Assembly (NCBI GenBank): GCA_916613615.1 | Contig: OU744736.1 | Location: forward strand, 54,379,600-54,443,599 | Direction: 5' to 3' | DNA from: Steromphala cineraria | Lineage: Eukaryota; Mollusca; Gastropoda; Trochida; Trochidae | Length of the DNA: 64,000 nucleotides | Shown here: positions 27,901-42,900 of the stretch, one piece after another | Position numbering within the stretch: position 1 is the stretch's first letter | Layout of the letters: each line of letters starts with the position of its first letter | Position numbers and translations under genes: made by a program | The notes under the pieces: model-generated | Told to the model about the DNA's origin: nothing | Seen by the model: the letters and a program-made list of their open reading frames with translations, nothing else | The model's database searches: none

Positions 27901-30900
27901 TGTTGATGTCATTCTCGTCATTTTGTATCGTGGTTGCGTGGTTGCGTTAGATGCTGCTATCCATGTATTTCATGTACACAAAGTGAATCGTTAAAAAGTG
28001 TTTTTATTAATTATTGCCCTTCTTGTATCTTCAATTTAAACGCACCTGTCTACATTAGTTTTGCTTAATGTTCTTTTTATTCCTAATTTTGTATTCGTAA
28101 TTTTTTTGTTTAATTTTCAATGATCTCTTGTAATGTCATTTAACTTGATAAAAACGTTTTTTTTAAGAAAAGACTTTTTTGATGGTCATGATGTTTTTGT
28201 CAAAAACTATAATTTGAAAGTTTTCATTTTTTATTTAAACGACATTCTGTTGTATTCTCGCTTTCTATAATGCATGTGAAAGGCACTTTGATGTTGATTA
28301 TGTGAATATATATCAAATAATCCAGAAATGTTTTTTCTAATCTCCGTAGTCAAAGCTCATTACACGAAGCAATCATAATCATATTTTTTTATAATTCACA
28401 TATTCTCTCATAAAAGGTTTATTTCTTATTTTCAGTTCATTGCAATCTAAGCGACACACAGTATATGGTTAAATGGACAAGCTTATATTTTTTATGTTAT
28501 GAAACTAGACAATCGTTTCAAAATAAATAAGGTTTTGATTAGTTGATAATTACATTAATAACGTTATTCTGCATGCCTTTTCAGGGAATTTCAGAGGAAC
28601 AAATTGAAGCATGTTCCAGTCGCTCTGAGGTCACTCTCCGCTCTTGAAGAACTGTAAGTAAATAAGATACAGTGGTGAATATAGCCTTTCAACTTTGAAA
28701 ATCTTCACATTGATGAAAAATTCTAAAACCACATCTGCAAACAACACCTAGTTTTTTTCCATTTTTAAAATATAGAAATCTTCAATAGCGCTTAGACACA
28801 AAGTATACAGGATATCAATAATTCATAACATAACATAATTTACTCAACCGTCAATATCATTTTTCAATAATAACTTTGTTTTGATGAATATAAATTTTGT
28901 ATGAGTACTATCACCATATAACTGACAGTCTGGAAGCAATATCATATATAGAGTATTGCAATGAAGGTCCGAATATGTATGTTGTAAATGATAGGTGTTT
29001 GTTAGCATGATAAAGTGCAGTTATTAAAATTATCATTTGGCCTAATCTTCATTTATATATTCATATTACAGACGCAATTAGATTTACAAGTAAAATAACA
29101 AATCTGCTTAGTCTAAATGAGTTTCTAAGGGTCCGAAAATTGATAGATAAGGTTCTAGTTAGTTTTAAAAAGTAACTATAAAAACCCTTTTGTATATCAA
29201 GTAGAGCTATGGTCCCTTAAATACAAAATAATACATTTGTCTTCTTCTTAGACATAGCATTTACAAGGATAAACGTTAAACTAAAAAGGTCATACAAATA
29301 TTCAACTCTTCAATCAGGTTATGTTTAAATAAAGTCTACGATAGTTTATTTCCATACTGAAAGGTCACAGGCCTGTAGTACATAGTTTTATTGTTTTACA
29401 GGTAGTAACACATTCTTTCTAAACATAAATGCTTTGTGTATATAAATGGACAAATTTTCTAGATGAGATTTACTTTTGCTCTTCATAAGAGAAATACACT
29501 TATTAATATCAGGGTTCTAATGAAAATAGTTCTTTATGTACCTAATTCTCAAAGAATTCAAAGAAAAGTCATTTAGGGACACAAACCGTTCTCTTCTGAA
29601 GGTGGCGATCACTGAACACAGCATGTGCACGCCTGCGAGGAGATGAAAGACTTTGGGAAGGCTATCATTTACATCCTAACAATACATTTTGAGAGACACT
29701 ACAACATCTTTCCAGTATCTCTCACGCCCTAGTGGGCTTGAATGATACCATTTGCGTCAATCTACAACCTTTCATCGCTACTTGTGATAAGAATATTTGA
29801 CCGATTGTCGATTTAACAATGGCTATTGTACTTTTATTTATAGGCTGTGCTGTCCAAATACCCATTAATAATGTCTCTGATAATAGCTATCAATTAAATC
29901 ATTTAACGGATATCTTGCCTCTTTAACATCAATCTGAAGTAAATCAGACAAAAACTCATGGCGAAAAAGTTGCTTTGCAAACTTGATTCTTTTCGTCACA
30001 TTGGCAACAGTTATATACTCTATTCAGTCAGATCATCCCGTTGGATTTACATGTACCATCACAAACAACATTGGAATGATTGTATTTGTTTAAGTTTGAA
30101 GTAAAAGGAAACATAAATAAAATATATAGTTTTTTCCCCTAATATTAACATTTGGTAAGGTACAACTATACTTATGTGTTAAGAAGAGCAACAATGTATT
30201 TTTCCAAGATACAACGACACTATCCTTTTTTTCGAGTAAAATTTAAAACAATCCTAGGTTTTAAGTAACTATGTCATTATGTCATTCGAAATCTATTTCC
30301 AAAGAAAAAAACTGTTATTATTCATTTCTCGATCTTTATAGTTTAAAGTTTATTTGACACCAATCGTTTTGTATTACGTCAAGGTAATTTCTTTATTCAA
30401 AGATACCTTAACAACAAACATTAATCTTTTATTCCAATTTTCTATTCTTCAATTCTTTATTCTCATAAAACCACCTTGGTGGTACAAGAGCATATTCACA
30501 AAATGTTATACCTATAAATAAATAAATATATTGATTCAAGATAGAAGATAGATTCACAAAGTTTAAAATGCACTTATTTCTTTTTCACAAGAGATGAAAG
30601 ACGTTTGAGAATTTTTTATAAATTGACTAAGTCTTGAGATTTATTTGTCGATATGTTTTTTATGAAGTTTAATAAATTTGTAAATTTCGTTAGAGAGTTA
30701 GGTAAATATTGATTTAATATTTGATTAAATTGTTTAGCGCTTTACAATGAAAAATGTAATGATATTCATCTGCGATTGTTGTGGAGTTACATAGTTTACA
30801 CGTTCTTTCATCTCTTAGGATATTATACCAGCGGCCCGTTTCGATAGGTAAATTGTGGTTACTTGTCCGAAATCGCAATATTGGTAGTGAAACATATTTT

Positions 30901-33900
30901 GGTAGGAGGAGATATACATCAAAGTTGGGAAATATCTTTAATTCTTGATAATAACTTCCCTTGGGGCTAGAACAAATATTACTGTGCCAGTTTTGGATAA
31001 ATTGATTTTTGAGGGTAAGTTCAACTTTCGAAACGAGCCATTGGGTTGTACAAATAGACGGATGTCCAAATATATAAGAAAGTCCAGTATTGTTAAGGAC
31101 ATATTGTACACGCGAAAGCCATGGGTTGACAGTTGTTGTAGATAACAATGAAATAGATTTTTAATCCCAAGTAACAACAACATATGTTTAAACCGAGTAT
31201 GAATTACTTAAATCCTGTATTCCAATTACAAAAACAGCAATTATATATTCACAGAAACATCAACAATAGCCTTTCTCCAAACAACAACATAACAATCTTC
31301 AAATAACAACAGAAATATTGTTTAGTTCATTATAACAATAACAACACATATTTTCTTATTTAAATCAACAATTACAGAAAAAATTATGCTTCAGTAACAT
31401 GGACGACAACCGGCTGGAATACCTCCCCGACAACACCTTCTCCGACAACCAGAGACTGAAACTCCTCCAGCTGAAGGGTAACCCCATCACAGATGTTGCC
31501 TATCACGCCTTCCAGAACCTATCCAGTCTAGAGAAGATGTAAGACAGTCTATCCACCTCCCATTACTCTTGGTTGTTGCTGTCTCTAGTTTATCTTACAT
31601 GTACTTGATATCGATAGTTTAATTACACTTGTGACGTCATCCGATTGTTCTCTCGTTCCATCATTTTTTCAGTAATGGGGCGTTGTATTCTAGATAAGGT
31701 TTTTCACTTAAAATTTCAATTTTGTAAATAATTTAAGTTGTGATTTTGAAAAGGTATTAAGTTGAGTGTAATTTAAGTCGGTTAATATCCTCGTAACTCT
31801 CCATTCCTAAAATGTAATGAGCCTCGGGCCCTCGGCTCCATTATTATTTTAGGAATGGAGAGTTACTCGGACATTAACCTATACGTATTTGTCAATGAAT
31901 TTCAGTCTCACATATTCCAGCTTCTGAATGTCTTGATCTCCCAAGCTCCAAATCTCCTGATGGAGGTCTACTTTCCAATTTCTAATCTTTTTCTCATTGT
32001 CTAATTACTTACATCTTCTCGTCTCTCAATCTCATTTTTTTCTTAAAATTAGAATTTCTATTTCTCAATGGCAGTCTCTTAGTTTTCCATTCTCTAATTA
32101 CCCTTTGCCAGTTGCCCAATAATCTCGATATATCGTTAAAGTACATCAAGCTTTTAAACCAATCAAATTAAGACAGAATAAACGTTTAGATTAAGAACAT
32201 TGATATAAGGTATAAACCTTGACCATTGCTTCCCTAAAATAATGATCTTATTCTTTGAAGAGGGAGAATTGAGGCGGAATCCAATTTGAACTTATTCCAA
32301 GATTCTTCCTTGTAGAACGATATCGGAAGCACGTGACATGAGTGACTTCCCCTTCCTGAATAGGAGCCGGATGTTGACGAAAATCCGATTCGACCGGGCT
32401 AGCATCCGGTACATTCCTGACGATCTCTGCCAGAGGTTATCAATGCTCAAGTTTATGTAAGTCCGCTTGGCTTTAACTGTGTCACGAGTTGATTTCCATG
32501 ATAACTGATGTCCTGGAGACAACAGTGTTTATCGAGATTTCTAAACTACTTGTCCTGGAGACGTTGCATGTCTTATTGACAATATGTTTATGTCTAAATT
32601 GAGACAAGCATATTCAATTTGTCCAGGTGTTTTATACCAGCAGGCCCTTTAACGATATTAAAACTTGATTTTCGAAGCTCCCTTTGAGATAATAAAAGGC
32701 AAGGTTAATGATTAACTCTATCATGCACATAATGCTATACATTTATAATGATCGCACGAACACAAGGAAATTATGCATAACATTCACGGGGTTATTGTTT
32801 ATTGTTGTTGGTAAAATAAATTAAAGGTATTGACAAACACATATGACATTGTTTTCTTTTAACATTGTTTGAAATCTTGAAGTATGAACATCTAGATTTC
32901 CGTCTTATAAGATCGGGGACAGATTTTATCTGGACCTTCATTCTCTATGCAATATGTATTTTCGAATGTCATGATTTCATGCCAGAACCCGTTCTCTCCC
33001 GAAAGAGGCAGATCAAGCCATGTTTTTTTAACCTCTGTTGTAATTAGACTAAATCAGTGGGTTCCGGCAGTTTCCCCTGGCGGAGAAAAATACACCACAT
33101 TCCATCAGTTACGATACTCTAAAGCTTTTGCACCAACTAATAGCTTACTTCAAACTACTTTTTGAAATATATTGTTTTAAAATTGCACTCATAAAGATAC
33201 AAAAATAAGCATTCTCTCCCCACAGAGGGAAACAAAGTCAAGAAATCCTAATACAGCCTTTGTTTTATTACGCCGAGTTTGTGGGATAGAATGGGAGATG
33301 CCTGATTAGAGGCAATCAAAATTGGTTGTGCAATCAGCGACGCCGCTCCTAAATTATCATCTTGGCTACTAAATGATGGCAAAGGCATTGTCATATGAAC
33401 TACCCTTTCTATACAAGAAGCGTTGTCATTTGATAAAGAAATTCAAATGCATTGTGGTGCAATGTTTTTTCCGCCAGGGGAAATTGCCGGAACCCAGGGA
33501 TTTCGACGTTATATAACAGAGGCTGTAACCGTCATGACTTGATCTGCCTCTGTGGGGAGAGAATGAAAAATAAGGGGCCGACTTTTACTTTCAGAGACGT
33601 GCACTCTAACCGGGTGTCTGAGATACCCGACCTGTCTGAATGTTCGCACCTTCTTGGCCTGTGAGTATGACGTCATTTAATCAACCAATCAAAATCAGCA
33701 AGTTAAATATTGTTCATATTCGAGATAGGTTTAGATTTCAATATCGGTCTTTGTAGACATAGTATATTCTCAAATTTTCAACGCATCAAGTTAAACATCT
33801 GAAAACTTTGGTCACCTAACACATCTACCTGTTTTGTAAAGCAAATGTATGTACTTGTTTATTTCAGAAATCTCGGAAACAACGAGATTACTAGTCTTGC

Positions 33901-36900
33901 CGGGACTCCATTCAGAAACTTGCATGAGTTATCGGACCTGGTTCTGGTAAATAACTATATCACGTACATTCCCGAGAACGCTTTTGAGGGGCTCAGCAAA
34001 CTAACGTACCTGTAAGTTGGTGTTTTAACATATGCAAATAACTTTCCATTTTCATTCTGTCTACCTAAACAGATTACCTCCCCTTTATTTCAAAGTGAGA
34101 ATTTGTTATGAATATAGTAGAAGCCAAGCAGATTGAATGATATTTGTGTCAAGATTGAAGACATGAAGACTACTTACTTGAAAATTTGACATGTCGGTTT
34201 CAACCAACCAAAACAATTGAAGGATAATACTCTGAACACTTACTCCTGTAAATCTTAGCTTTTCATTCTCAACTTTACAAAGTTGAAATGTAATTCAACA
34301 TGTTTAAAGGGGCAGTATAATTTTTTTAGGGGGAATATAAGGTGATGTCAGGAAAATGATAATTAATAGCTCCAATTGCAAGACAATGCATTTAAACTAA
34401 ATAGAGTAGTAATAATTCAAATATATAATGCAAATTTTAGCCATGCGATTCCTTTTTCTTACACAAAATGAATTAAAGGTGTTCACACAAAATGACCGCC
34501 AATGTATTTTATGTGAATCTTCATACTTTGCCCTCTGACTATTGATGGTTGGCTTGTATAATGTGATTTTTGACTCTGTCAAAATATTACATTTATCATT
34601 AACTTACAACAGTCAGTGAAAATTTTAAATATAAAATTATCAAAAAACGTGCTACTGCCTCTTTAAAATTTCACACACAGTCCCTTCCATAGATGCGCGC
34701 GTACGTCTCTCTGTAACAAAAGTCAGTCGTAGACAATATTTCATTTCGTCAACATTAGGACAGTGTTCGTGTTACAAATTTCAACGTTATTGGATTTTGA
34801 AACTGACGCAAATATGGTGAACTTTAATTTAATTTAGGGTATTAAATTAATAGTCCAGCGCCTCGTGCTGCTGAAGAATATTAAATCAAAAATGATAAAC
34901 ATTTTACGTCAATGGTAATTGTCCTGGGACCTAAATATTTGACACACTATCACGCTCTACTCTAATGTGGACTGTTTTCCATCTTGTAACAACTAGGAAA
35001 ATCATTTAAAGAATAGTTACATTCTTTGTTCATATCAATGTTTGGCGCTTATGTCAGTTGTAGCGTTTAAATAGTTGATAATCGTTAACTAAAACATACT
35101 TTTTTCATGTTCTAAGTTAAGAATGCTAACATGAAACGCTACTTAGTGACGTCAACGCATCAACCTCGTATTGTTCAGAAAAATATCTCGTTTCCATATT
35201 TGATCTGAACTGATTGTGACAGAAATACTTTCCCGTTATAGTTATTTTCATATTGTGTGTCCTTTTTAATTTTAGCGACGTGTCGTTTAACAAGATTAGC
35301 CAGATTCAGGAGAACGCCTTTCGACCTTTGGAGTCTCTCACCCACTTGTAAGTTGACATTATAATATGTTTTTATTCAATAATTCGAGTAAGAGGATAAC
35401 GCTTTTTTTCAATGAAAATCGAACGAAGGAGGAAAGACCATGGCTTCTGCAAAAGATAGTGCCATTAAAACAGCGTTATCTTGTTATAGGCATAATAAGT
35501 GTGTTTACCATTTACCAATTGAACTCATACTTTTGGAAACGCTTGAACATGAACAAAAACAACGAAACCAGTATCGTGATATCGCCAAAACACACCATGA
35601 CGCCACAAGTGAAGAATGACATCCTAATAGCTTTCGTCAGCCGGCTGTTCCGAACATATTCAAAATTTCAGCCGTTGATTAAGAAAACGGAAGCTTGTGT
35701 ATCCAACGATTTCCAAATTGCCAGAAAGACGTGTTTAACAAATCGACTAGACATCAGAATTACGAAATTCAGTTAGATATCTACCTCAGACAAAGGTAAG
35801 GTACAAGATAGTAGGTAATACTACGCAAATTACCATTGAAACCTAGGTAGTGCGAAGGATAAACTTCTTAATTTCGTTTAAAACTTCAAATCTCAATGCA
35901 GCAGTATTTCACATAATTTGTAGGGTGTTATGTGCCGTAACTATGGAAAAAAGGAAGCGCTTAAAGTCCTTTTAACATTTCGTTTCGATACGCTTATACG
36001 GTCGCAATATTTGTCATCATTTCGAAAAGAAATTCCTACTTGACGACATTTGGCTAGGACTTGAAAATGACATAAACAATAAGAGGAGTTATTACAATTA
36101 TAGGTTTAATATACTAGACATCACGAAATGCATTAACGTATCATCAATATCATAACCAAGAAGACCTACTTCGTCTTGACACTTGTTTTGTCTGTCGTAA
36201 AATAACTCTAAGCATGACTTGATATCAAATCTTGTCTCAGGTGACTCGTAAGACAAATCCATGACGATCATAACTAAAACCCTTTGAATGATCCTTCCAT
36301 AGTCCTTATCAAGCCTCCTCATAGCCACAGATATTTATCTGATTGATTAAGACATTGTGTGAGTTTCAGGGATAAGCAATACACTTATTCGGAAAAAGGA
36401 AATCAGTGGCGATGATATATTAAGCAATTACGATAACTCTTTCACACTTCTGTTCCAACTTCATTAATTATAGCTATCAATTGATACAAATCAGGACATC
36501 GTAAGAGCAATAGCACACACTGAAGTAAAAGGAAAATCCTTGGTTGACATTTAAATGACCTTCCTGTCCACACTTGGACAAGATGCGTACGTCTAACAGT
36601 TTGTTTAGAAAGATTAGAATGGCAAGTGCGGATACGTAACTGAGAACCACATCTCAGGTTTACCAAGGATACCTTTCGTAAATATAGATTATTACACGAG
36701 CAAGTATGTCATATGACTTTTACGAAACGAGTATGAATTTGTGTATTACCCGAGCGAAAGCGGGGGTTATACACAAATTTGCACGAGTTTCGTAAACGTT
36801 ATATGACACACTTCCGAGGGTAATAATTTCTTTATAACCGATTCTATTCCATTTAACCATCTTAGAAATTTCTAAAAAATGGACCGCTTCCCGTGCGACG

Positions 36901-39900
36901 GCCAGCTATAATGACGTCACCGTCGAAAATATACGAGAACTCGCGCTACATCAATCGTTGCTAGGCAAAAGTGATATGTGCACTAGTGCTCATATTGAAA
37001 ATATGTCACTACTTGTATTCAACCATATGGGTAATAAAAAATGATTATGAATGTAAAATGTACTACAGGAACGTGGGTGAGAACCACATCTCCCATCTGC
37101 CAACTGTTGGCCTGGAGAAGCTGACCAACCTGATGACGTATCACAACATGGAGTTGAAGGAGTTCCCGCCCAAGGAGACGTTCCCTAAGATCGAGATGCT
37201 CACCCTGTCATACTCCTACCACTGTTGTGACTTCCTCGAGTCGGAGGTGAGGAGCGGGGGGGGGGGGGGGGGGGGGGGTGGGTGGTGGCTGATAGGGGGA
37301 GGAAACCGGGGGGAGAGGTGGGGAGGCTGTGGGTGGTGAGTTTTATGATTAAGCATCTATTTTTGTGAAATGATTTGAAGGATATATAGAGTTGAGAGTT
37401 TGGAGGGGGGGGGGGGGGGGGTGGAGGGGGGTGGGGCTTGGCGGATCGGGGGATGGTTTCGTGGAAGGCGGGAGCTTGAGGTTTATGATTAGGTATCAAT
37501 GATTTGAATTTATATAATTATTTGAGTCTTTTCAATTTTCGTTGTGCAAATAGCATTTGATTTACATTTCTCTCGAAACTGTATCCCTAAAGAGTTCAGG
37601 ATTATGAAATTGAAACTTTTTTGTGGATTTTTGAATAGCATTTTGAAATTGATTTTCTGTGTGCTCAGACGGACCTGAAAAAGTTGATCCTGACGGAGCA
37701 CATCGTGTGGATGAACGAGAACCAGGACCCTGGTGTGTGGAACAGCCACAACATGACGCAGCTCCTGCACACTGACAGTTCGTACCTTGCTTTATTTAGA
37801 GACACATTACTGTTTAAAGACGCTGCACCACGTTCACTAAGGTGAATTTTTTTTTTACACAAACAGACAAACATTACAATACACATGCTTGAAACATGTT
37901 CGTTCTTTTCAGCGCCTATACTTTCTAACGATATTAAAGACACCACTTAATTCAGACATCACATGTATACAGAAGCTTAAACACATGGTCATCAATTGCA
38001 GGTTTTGGTAAATCACGTTTCTCTACTTAATTCACAGTAGATCACACAGCTTATCCTTATTTCAAGCAATCTTACCTGAAAGGGTCCTATTTCCATGCTT
38101 GGCTATCAATATGTTACGGAAGATGTTACATCAGAATCATTAATCAATAGCACCTTGTTGCTTATTGCACCGTATTCTATATTGCCAAATAGTCCGTTAA
38201 TAAGTAAAATTACCCTATTGAAGCAACACTCATTTGCTCAGAAACGTCCCCAATATTCATAAGTAGGAAGAATATCAAGAAAATTTCATAGTTCTATGAC
38301 AATCTAATTTGTACTCTACCTGTCCCTACATGTATATAAGGTCCAACTCTTGTACTTACTGTAAGTCTAAATGTATGTGTAACTTAACCGTGTACTTAAC
38401 CAAACTTAATTGTAACTTTGACTTCACCCTTCACTACAGACGGTAGCCTGGACACCGCCATTGGTATCGAAGAACCTTTTGAAGAGGACCACGTGGATGA
38501 GTACGTCCTTTCTGCTGACGCAAGCATCCCCTACCTGAAGGATTATGGACCTGAAGACAACACTGTCGACTTTGGCGTGGCTAAACCTCCAATCAGCTGT
38601 AAACCAAAACCGGGTCAGTGACTACATGGGTCTCAGTACGTGTCTCTAGGCTAGACACATTTTCAACATTTCACTAAGTCAAACCAGCTTAATAAGTGGT
38701 AACCTTTAATAACATAAATGACTTCGTTTATCGCCTTGGCAACTCCGATGTTACACATCAAGCAGGATGCAACAAGATGGGTAGGGGAGACCGAGGCAGG
38801 CGTGGCCCCGGGCATGTCCGTCTTTTCTATGTAATTTTTGTTCGGTGGCCACTTTAACTTCAATTGGTCATTCCTAAGAGACAACATGACTTTACTCCCA
38901 CACTGACTTCAAAATGGCGACAGTCCAACATGTTCTTTGTTGAAGAAAAACCGTTTTTCATCTATCTTAGTAATTTATTCGACGTCGGACTTTGTTTTCG
39001 ACAAATGTTGAATATGGGTAAAAAAGAGTCATCATCGGAGGTACTTCCAATAAAGACGGAAGGCACGATGTTGAATGAATGACACATGATCACAAAACGA
39101 ACTCAATGCGAATGATTGCACGATCGTAAAGGAGATTTATCTTAGGTCGAGTTCGATTGGCTTGAAATTGATAACAATTGGTATTGATTTGAATTTTTGC
39201 ACATGCGTGGAAGGTGGCTAAGTGGTTTTCAGTGTTATGCCATTGAGTCTAAGAATGGTTGTGTGGCACAAAGTTAGATAACCAGTCATGTTGTAAAACT
39301 ATTAATATGTGGCCTCTTGGAAATGGTCCTATAATATAATTTTCAGCTGACTTGCTAGATAATCGTTATTAATTGGAAAGGATCCAAAGCTTTCGAACTG
39401 AGCCTTAACGAAGTCTGCACGTCGTAACGGGAGTACGATGCAAATGCAATGCCTCGAACGAAGTGCTGGTAAACATCACGGACCTCTGGAAGTCAGCTTG
39501 AAAGATCGTCATGGCTGCACAATTCGAATGAATTAAACGACCTACGACTGTTTGTCATCTGGATATTTGTTTTATTCTTTATCACATGAACTTTTAAAAA
39601 TCAACTTTGTTAACTGGCGCCGTGTGCATCGAGAGTGAATCGCAAAGTTCCAGGGACTATCGTGAAAACATCTTAATGATTTGTATTACAGTCGGTAGAG
39701 TTTTCATAGCTCCGGCAGCAAAGTCGGCAGTTCAGGGACACTTTTTGGATTGACAAAAATATTTTGAAAATCTATGCGAATATACATTTTCTTGGTGCAA
39801 TCGTGACTTCATCTTGCCGTTCGTACGACAATAGCTACGAATCCGTGTCGTCATCGTATTTCCTCCGTGTGATCATCTGTTCAATGGGCGAGTTTTACAT

Positions 39901-42900
39901 GCAAATGTAATCGAATGACATCATCGTACTGATCAATATACGAAGGCAATACGAACACAGCACGAATTCACACGCTATTCATGCTAAAAGATGAACACAC
40001 GAACGGAGGGAAGCCGAACCTGTCTTGATGCGGGGTCTGTTCGGTCTTTCAACTCGTCGTCTTAAAGGCATAACTATTGGCAAACTAGATACGTTAGACA
40101 ATTTCAACAATTATTGCAATAAAAAGATATGTCTCAATATATGTACAAACGTACACTAGCATATTGCAAAAAAAGCAATTCATTATCTCTTTTTAAGTGT
40201 TAAGGGGACATACCGGTCCCGGTCTACCCTACGTGTTCGTTACAAGCGTAGTTATTGTTGTTATTAGATTCGCGTAAATTTAAACAGATTGAAATCAGAT
40301 CGCACCTATCATCTGATACCGATGCGTGTCTTATCTGTGTACGGCTACATGATTAATTCCGTGGTCCTAAACGGTACAAATGAAATGATTGTGTCCAATT
40401 CCAATGTCATCAAAACAGATCGAAGTATGAATCAAACCACACTTCGTGTAAATTAATCGAAACTTGTTTAATGTTTCATAAAATAAGATTAGGCGAGACC
40501 GAGAAGAGCCAATGTTATTCCAACGTGGTTTGTATTTTCATTTCAAGATGAGCCAGAAGCTCTTTGTGATAGAATTGCTAGAAAACTTGGAAACTTGCTC
40601 GTAACCTTACACGGAGCAGTTTACTGATAACGCGCTAATGTCGGATACAATGACAAACATTGTTACTATCAAGTTAGATACAGTTTCAAAAGCTGTCCGT
40701 AATTAGAAAAACATACGATAGTGTTTCAGTTTATGGGAAACAAGATACTAATTTCCTATGATAAATGGTGTTATGGAAAAATACTCAAAACGTTATGAAG
40801 ATTTTATGAAGAATAAATGTGACAAATCGTGTTTTTTTCATCAATACAGAAAACATTATTCAAGAAAGTCCTTCTCTTCCTAAAATGCTAACAATATTGT
40901 ATTTCAGACGAAATGGATTTGGTACAGATTTCCTGTCTACTGGCTGATATTGTTTTCACTTTTTAACACATATTTCGCGATCTCCCAATATGTTTTCCCT
41001 CTACAAAACGCCAACTTTATTCGCATTTGCGTTGCTATCTTAATGGTTATAGCGAATAACGTTATCAATGCAAAAACGATTTTAAAATACGAGATTCTCT
41101 TTTATCACGAAGCATACAATTCTAAATTCCTTCGCAATCAACTTCAGAGTGATTTAATGTCATGACAGTACGTCAAATCAGTGAAACAAACTGTGCTAGC
41201 AATATCAATCAAAAGATCACCTTCATTATAGAGGACAATATATAGGTCTGACCTGAATCTTTCTCTCTAGCAATAATGAGAAATAATGAATTTAAGAATT
41301 CTAATGTCCTAATATAATGAATCTAAACTTCCAATGGTTATTTCTGCAAAACAAGCGATCGCGCTGATTAGTTATTACGCCATTGTACATTATAAAGAAA
41401 TCAACATTTTCAAAATATGAAAACGTAATAGCGTAGATAAATGATTTGTTAAATCAAAAGCTTCACTGGAAAATATATTGTATCAAACTTGAACCATACA
41501 CATATGAAAAGCGTGTTTATCTTTTCAGATACCAATATGTTGCATGAAATCAGGAATTGTCAAAGAATTAACTGAAAATCGCCAATTCAATCGTTCAAAT
41601 TTTGATCATTTAGGAGTTTTCTACGTTTTAACAGATTTAAGCTCTAGTTTTCGTTACCCTTATGGTGTCAATAACAATTCGTTTGATTTCAATGACTTAT
41701 GCTTGATTCAAATGAGATAGTAAAATCCAGGCTTCCTGCAGCTGCCATATTTGAAAACACATTTTAATCTTTTACAAGAGAGTGGATTTCTTATATCTGA
41801 CAAATAATTCCAGGTCCGTTCATGCCCTGCGCCGACCTGTTCGGTTGGTGGTCTCTGAGATGCGGCGTCTGGTTCGTCTTTCTGCTGGCGTTGCTAGGTA
41901 ACGGCGTGGTGCTGTTCGTCTCCATTACGAGCCGATCCAAGATGGACGTCCCTCGCTTCCTGATCTGTAACCTGGCATGCGCGGACTTCTTCATGGGCAT
42001 ATATCTCGGCTTCCTGGCAATTGTTGATGCGTCAACACTTGGTAAGTATTATACACTGATTTAAAAACAATTATACATATCTACATATGTCTTTTTTTTA
42101 ATTGTATGATTATGTCAAAAATTTTATATAAATTTTTGAAATTATCATTTCATGTTTGAATATTGCATTTAGATACAGTATATGCTTTTTGCTATAAAAG
42201 TTTATTTGATAGTTTAATTAAATCAACATTCTGCGAAAAGATAGATTTCAGATCTTACAAATATGACATAGAAAAGTTCATTTGCAGGTGAATTTAAAAA
42301 GCACGCTATATGGTGGCAGCTTAGCCCAGGGTGTGTCATAGCGGGGTTTCTGGGTGTTCTATCGAGTGAACTGAGCGTATTCACCCTGACCATCATCACA
42401 CTGGAGCGGTTCTATGCCATCACTCACGCAATGCAACTCAACAAACGTCTGTCTCTTAGACACGCAGGTAACACTAACAAAACACACGAACCCAAATCAT
42501 CAATTACCAGATCAGAAACGCAGCAAGGAAAGAGTTACGGGGTTGAGTTGATTTCATTCAGATTGATATGATTAAGCTCTGACCTGATTCGAGGAATAGA
42601 AACTCAAGCTATAGTCGCGACCGAGATACGAACTTGTCAGGAAGTCCCTCTCCACATGGTTGCGCGACGTTAAGTGGCCAAACCTTTTATAAGCGGAATA
42701 ATTACATAAGCGCGTCCAAAAAAAGGATAGCTACGATCATATACAAGGATTTGTTTACCTACTCCTAGCTTTATATCAGCCTTTGCCGAATTAAGTCTTA
42801 AGTTGACTTGCTTCATTACGTAAGAAAATGCAAAAATTTAATCTTTTCTCAGATCTTTGCATAGGAAATACCCAGATGGATCAAGATCATGACCCGGGAA

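Noticed and set aside
39100..40050. Possible second Harbinger-like element in intron 15
   Set aside because: TACGA/TCGTA words are frequent, but I could not find inverted ends, a target duplication or a coding remnant.
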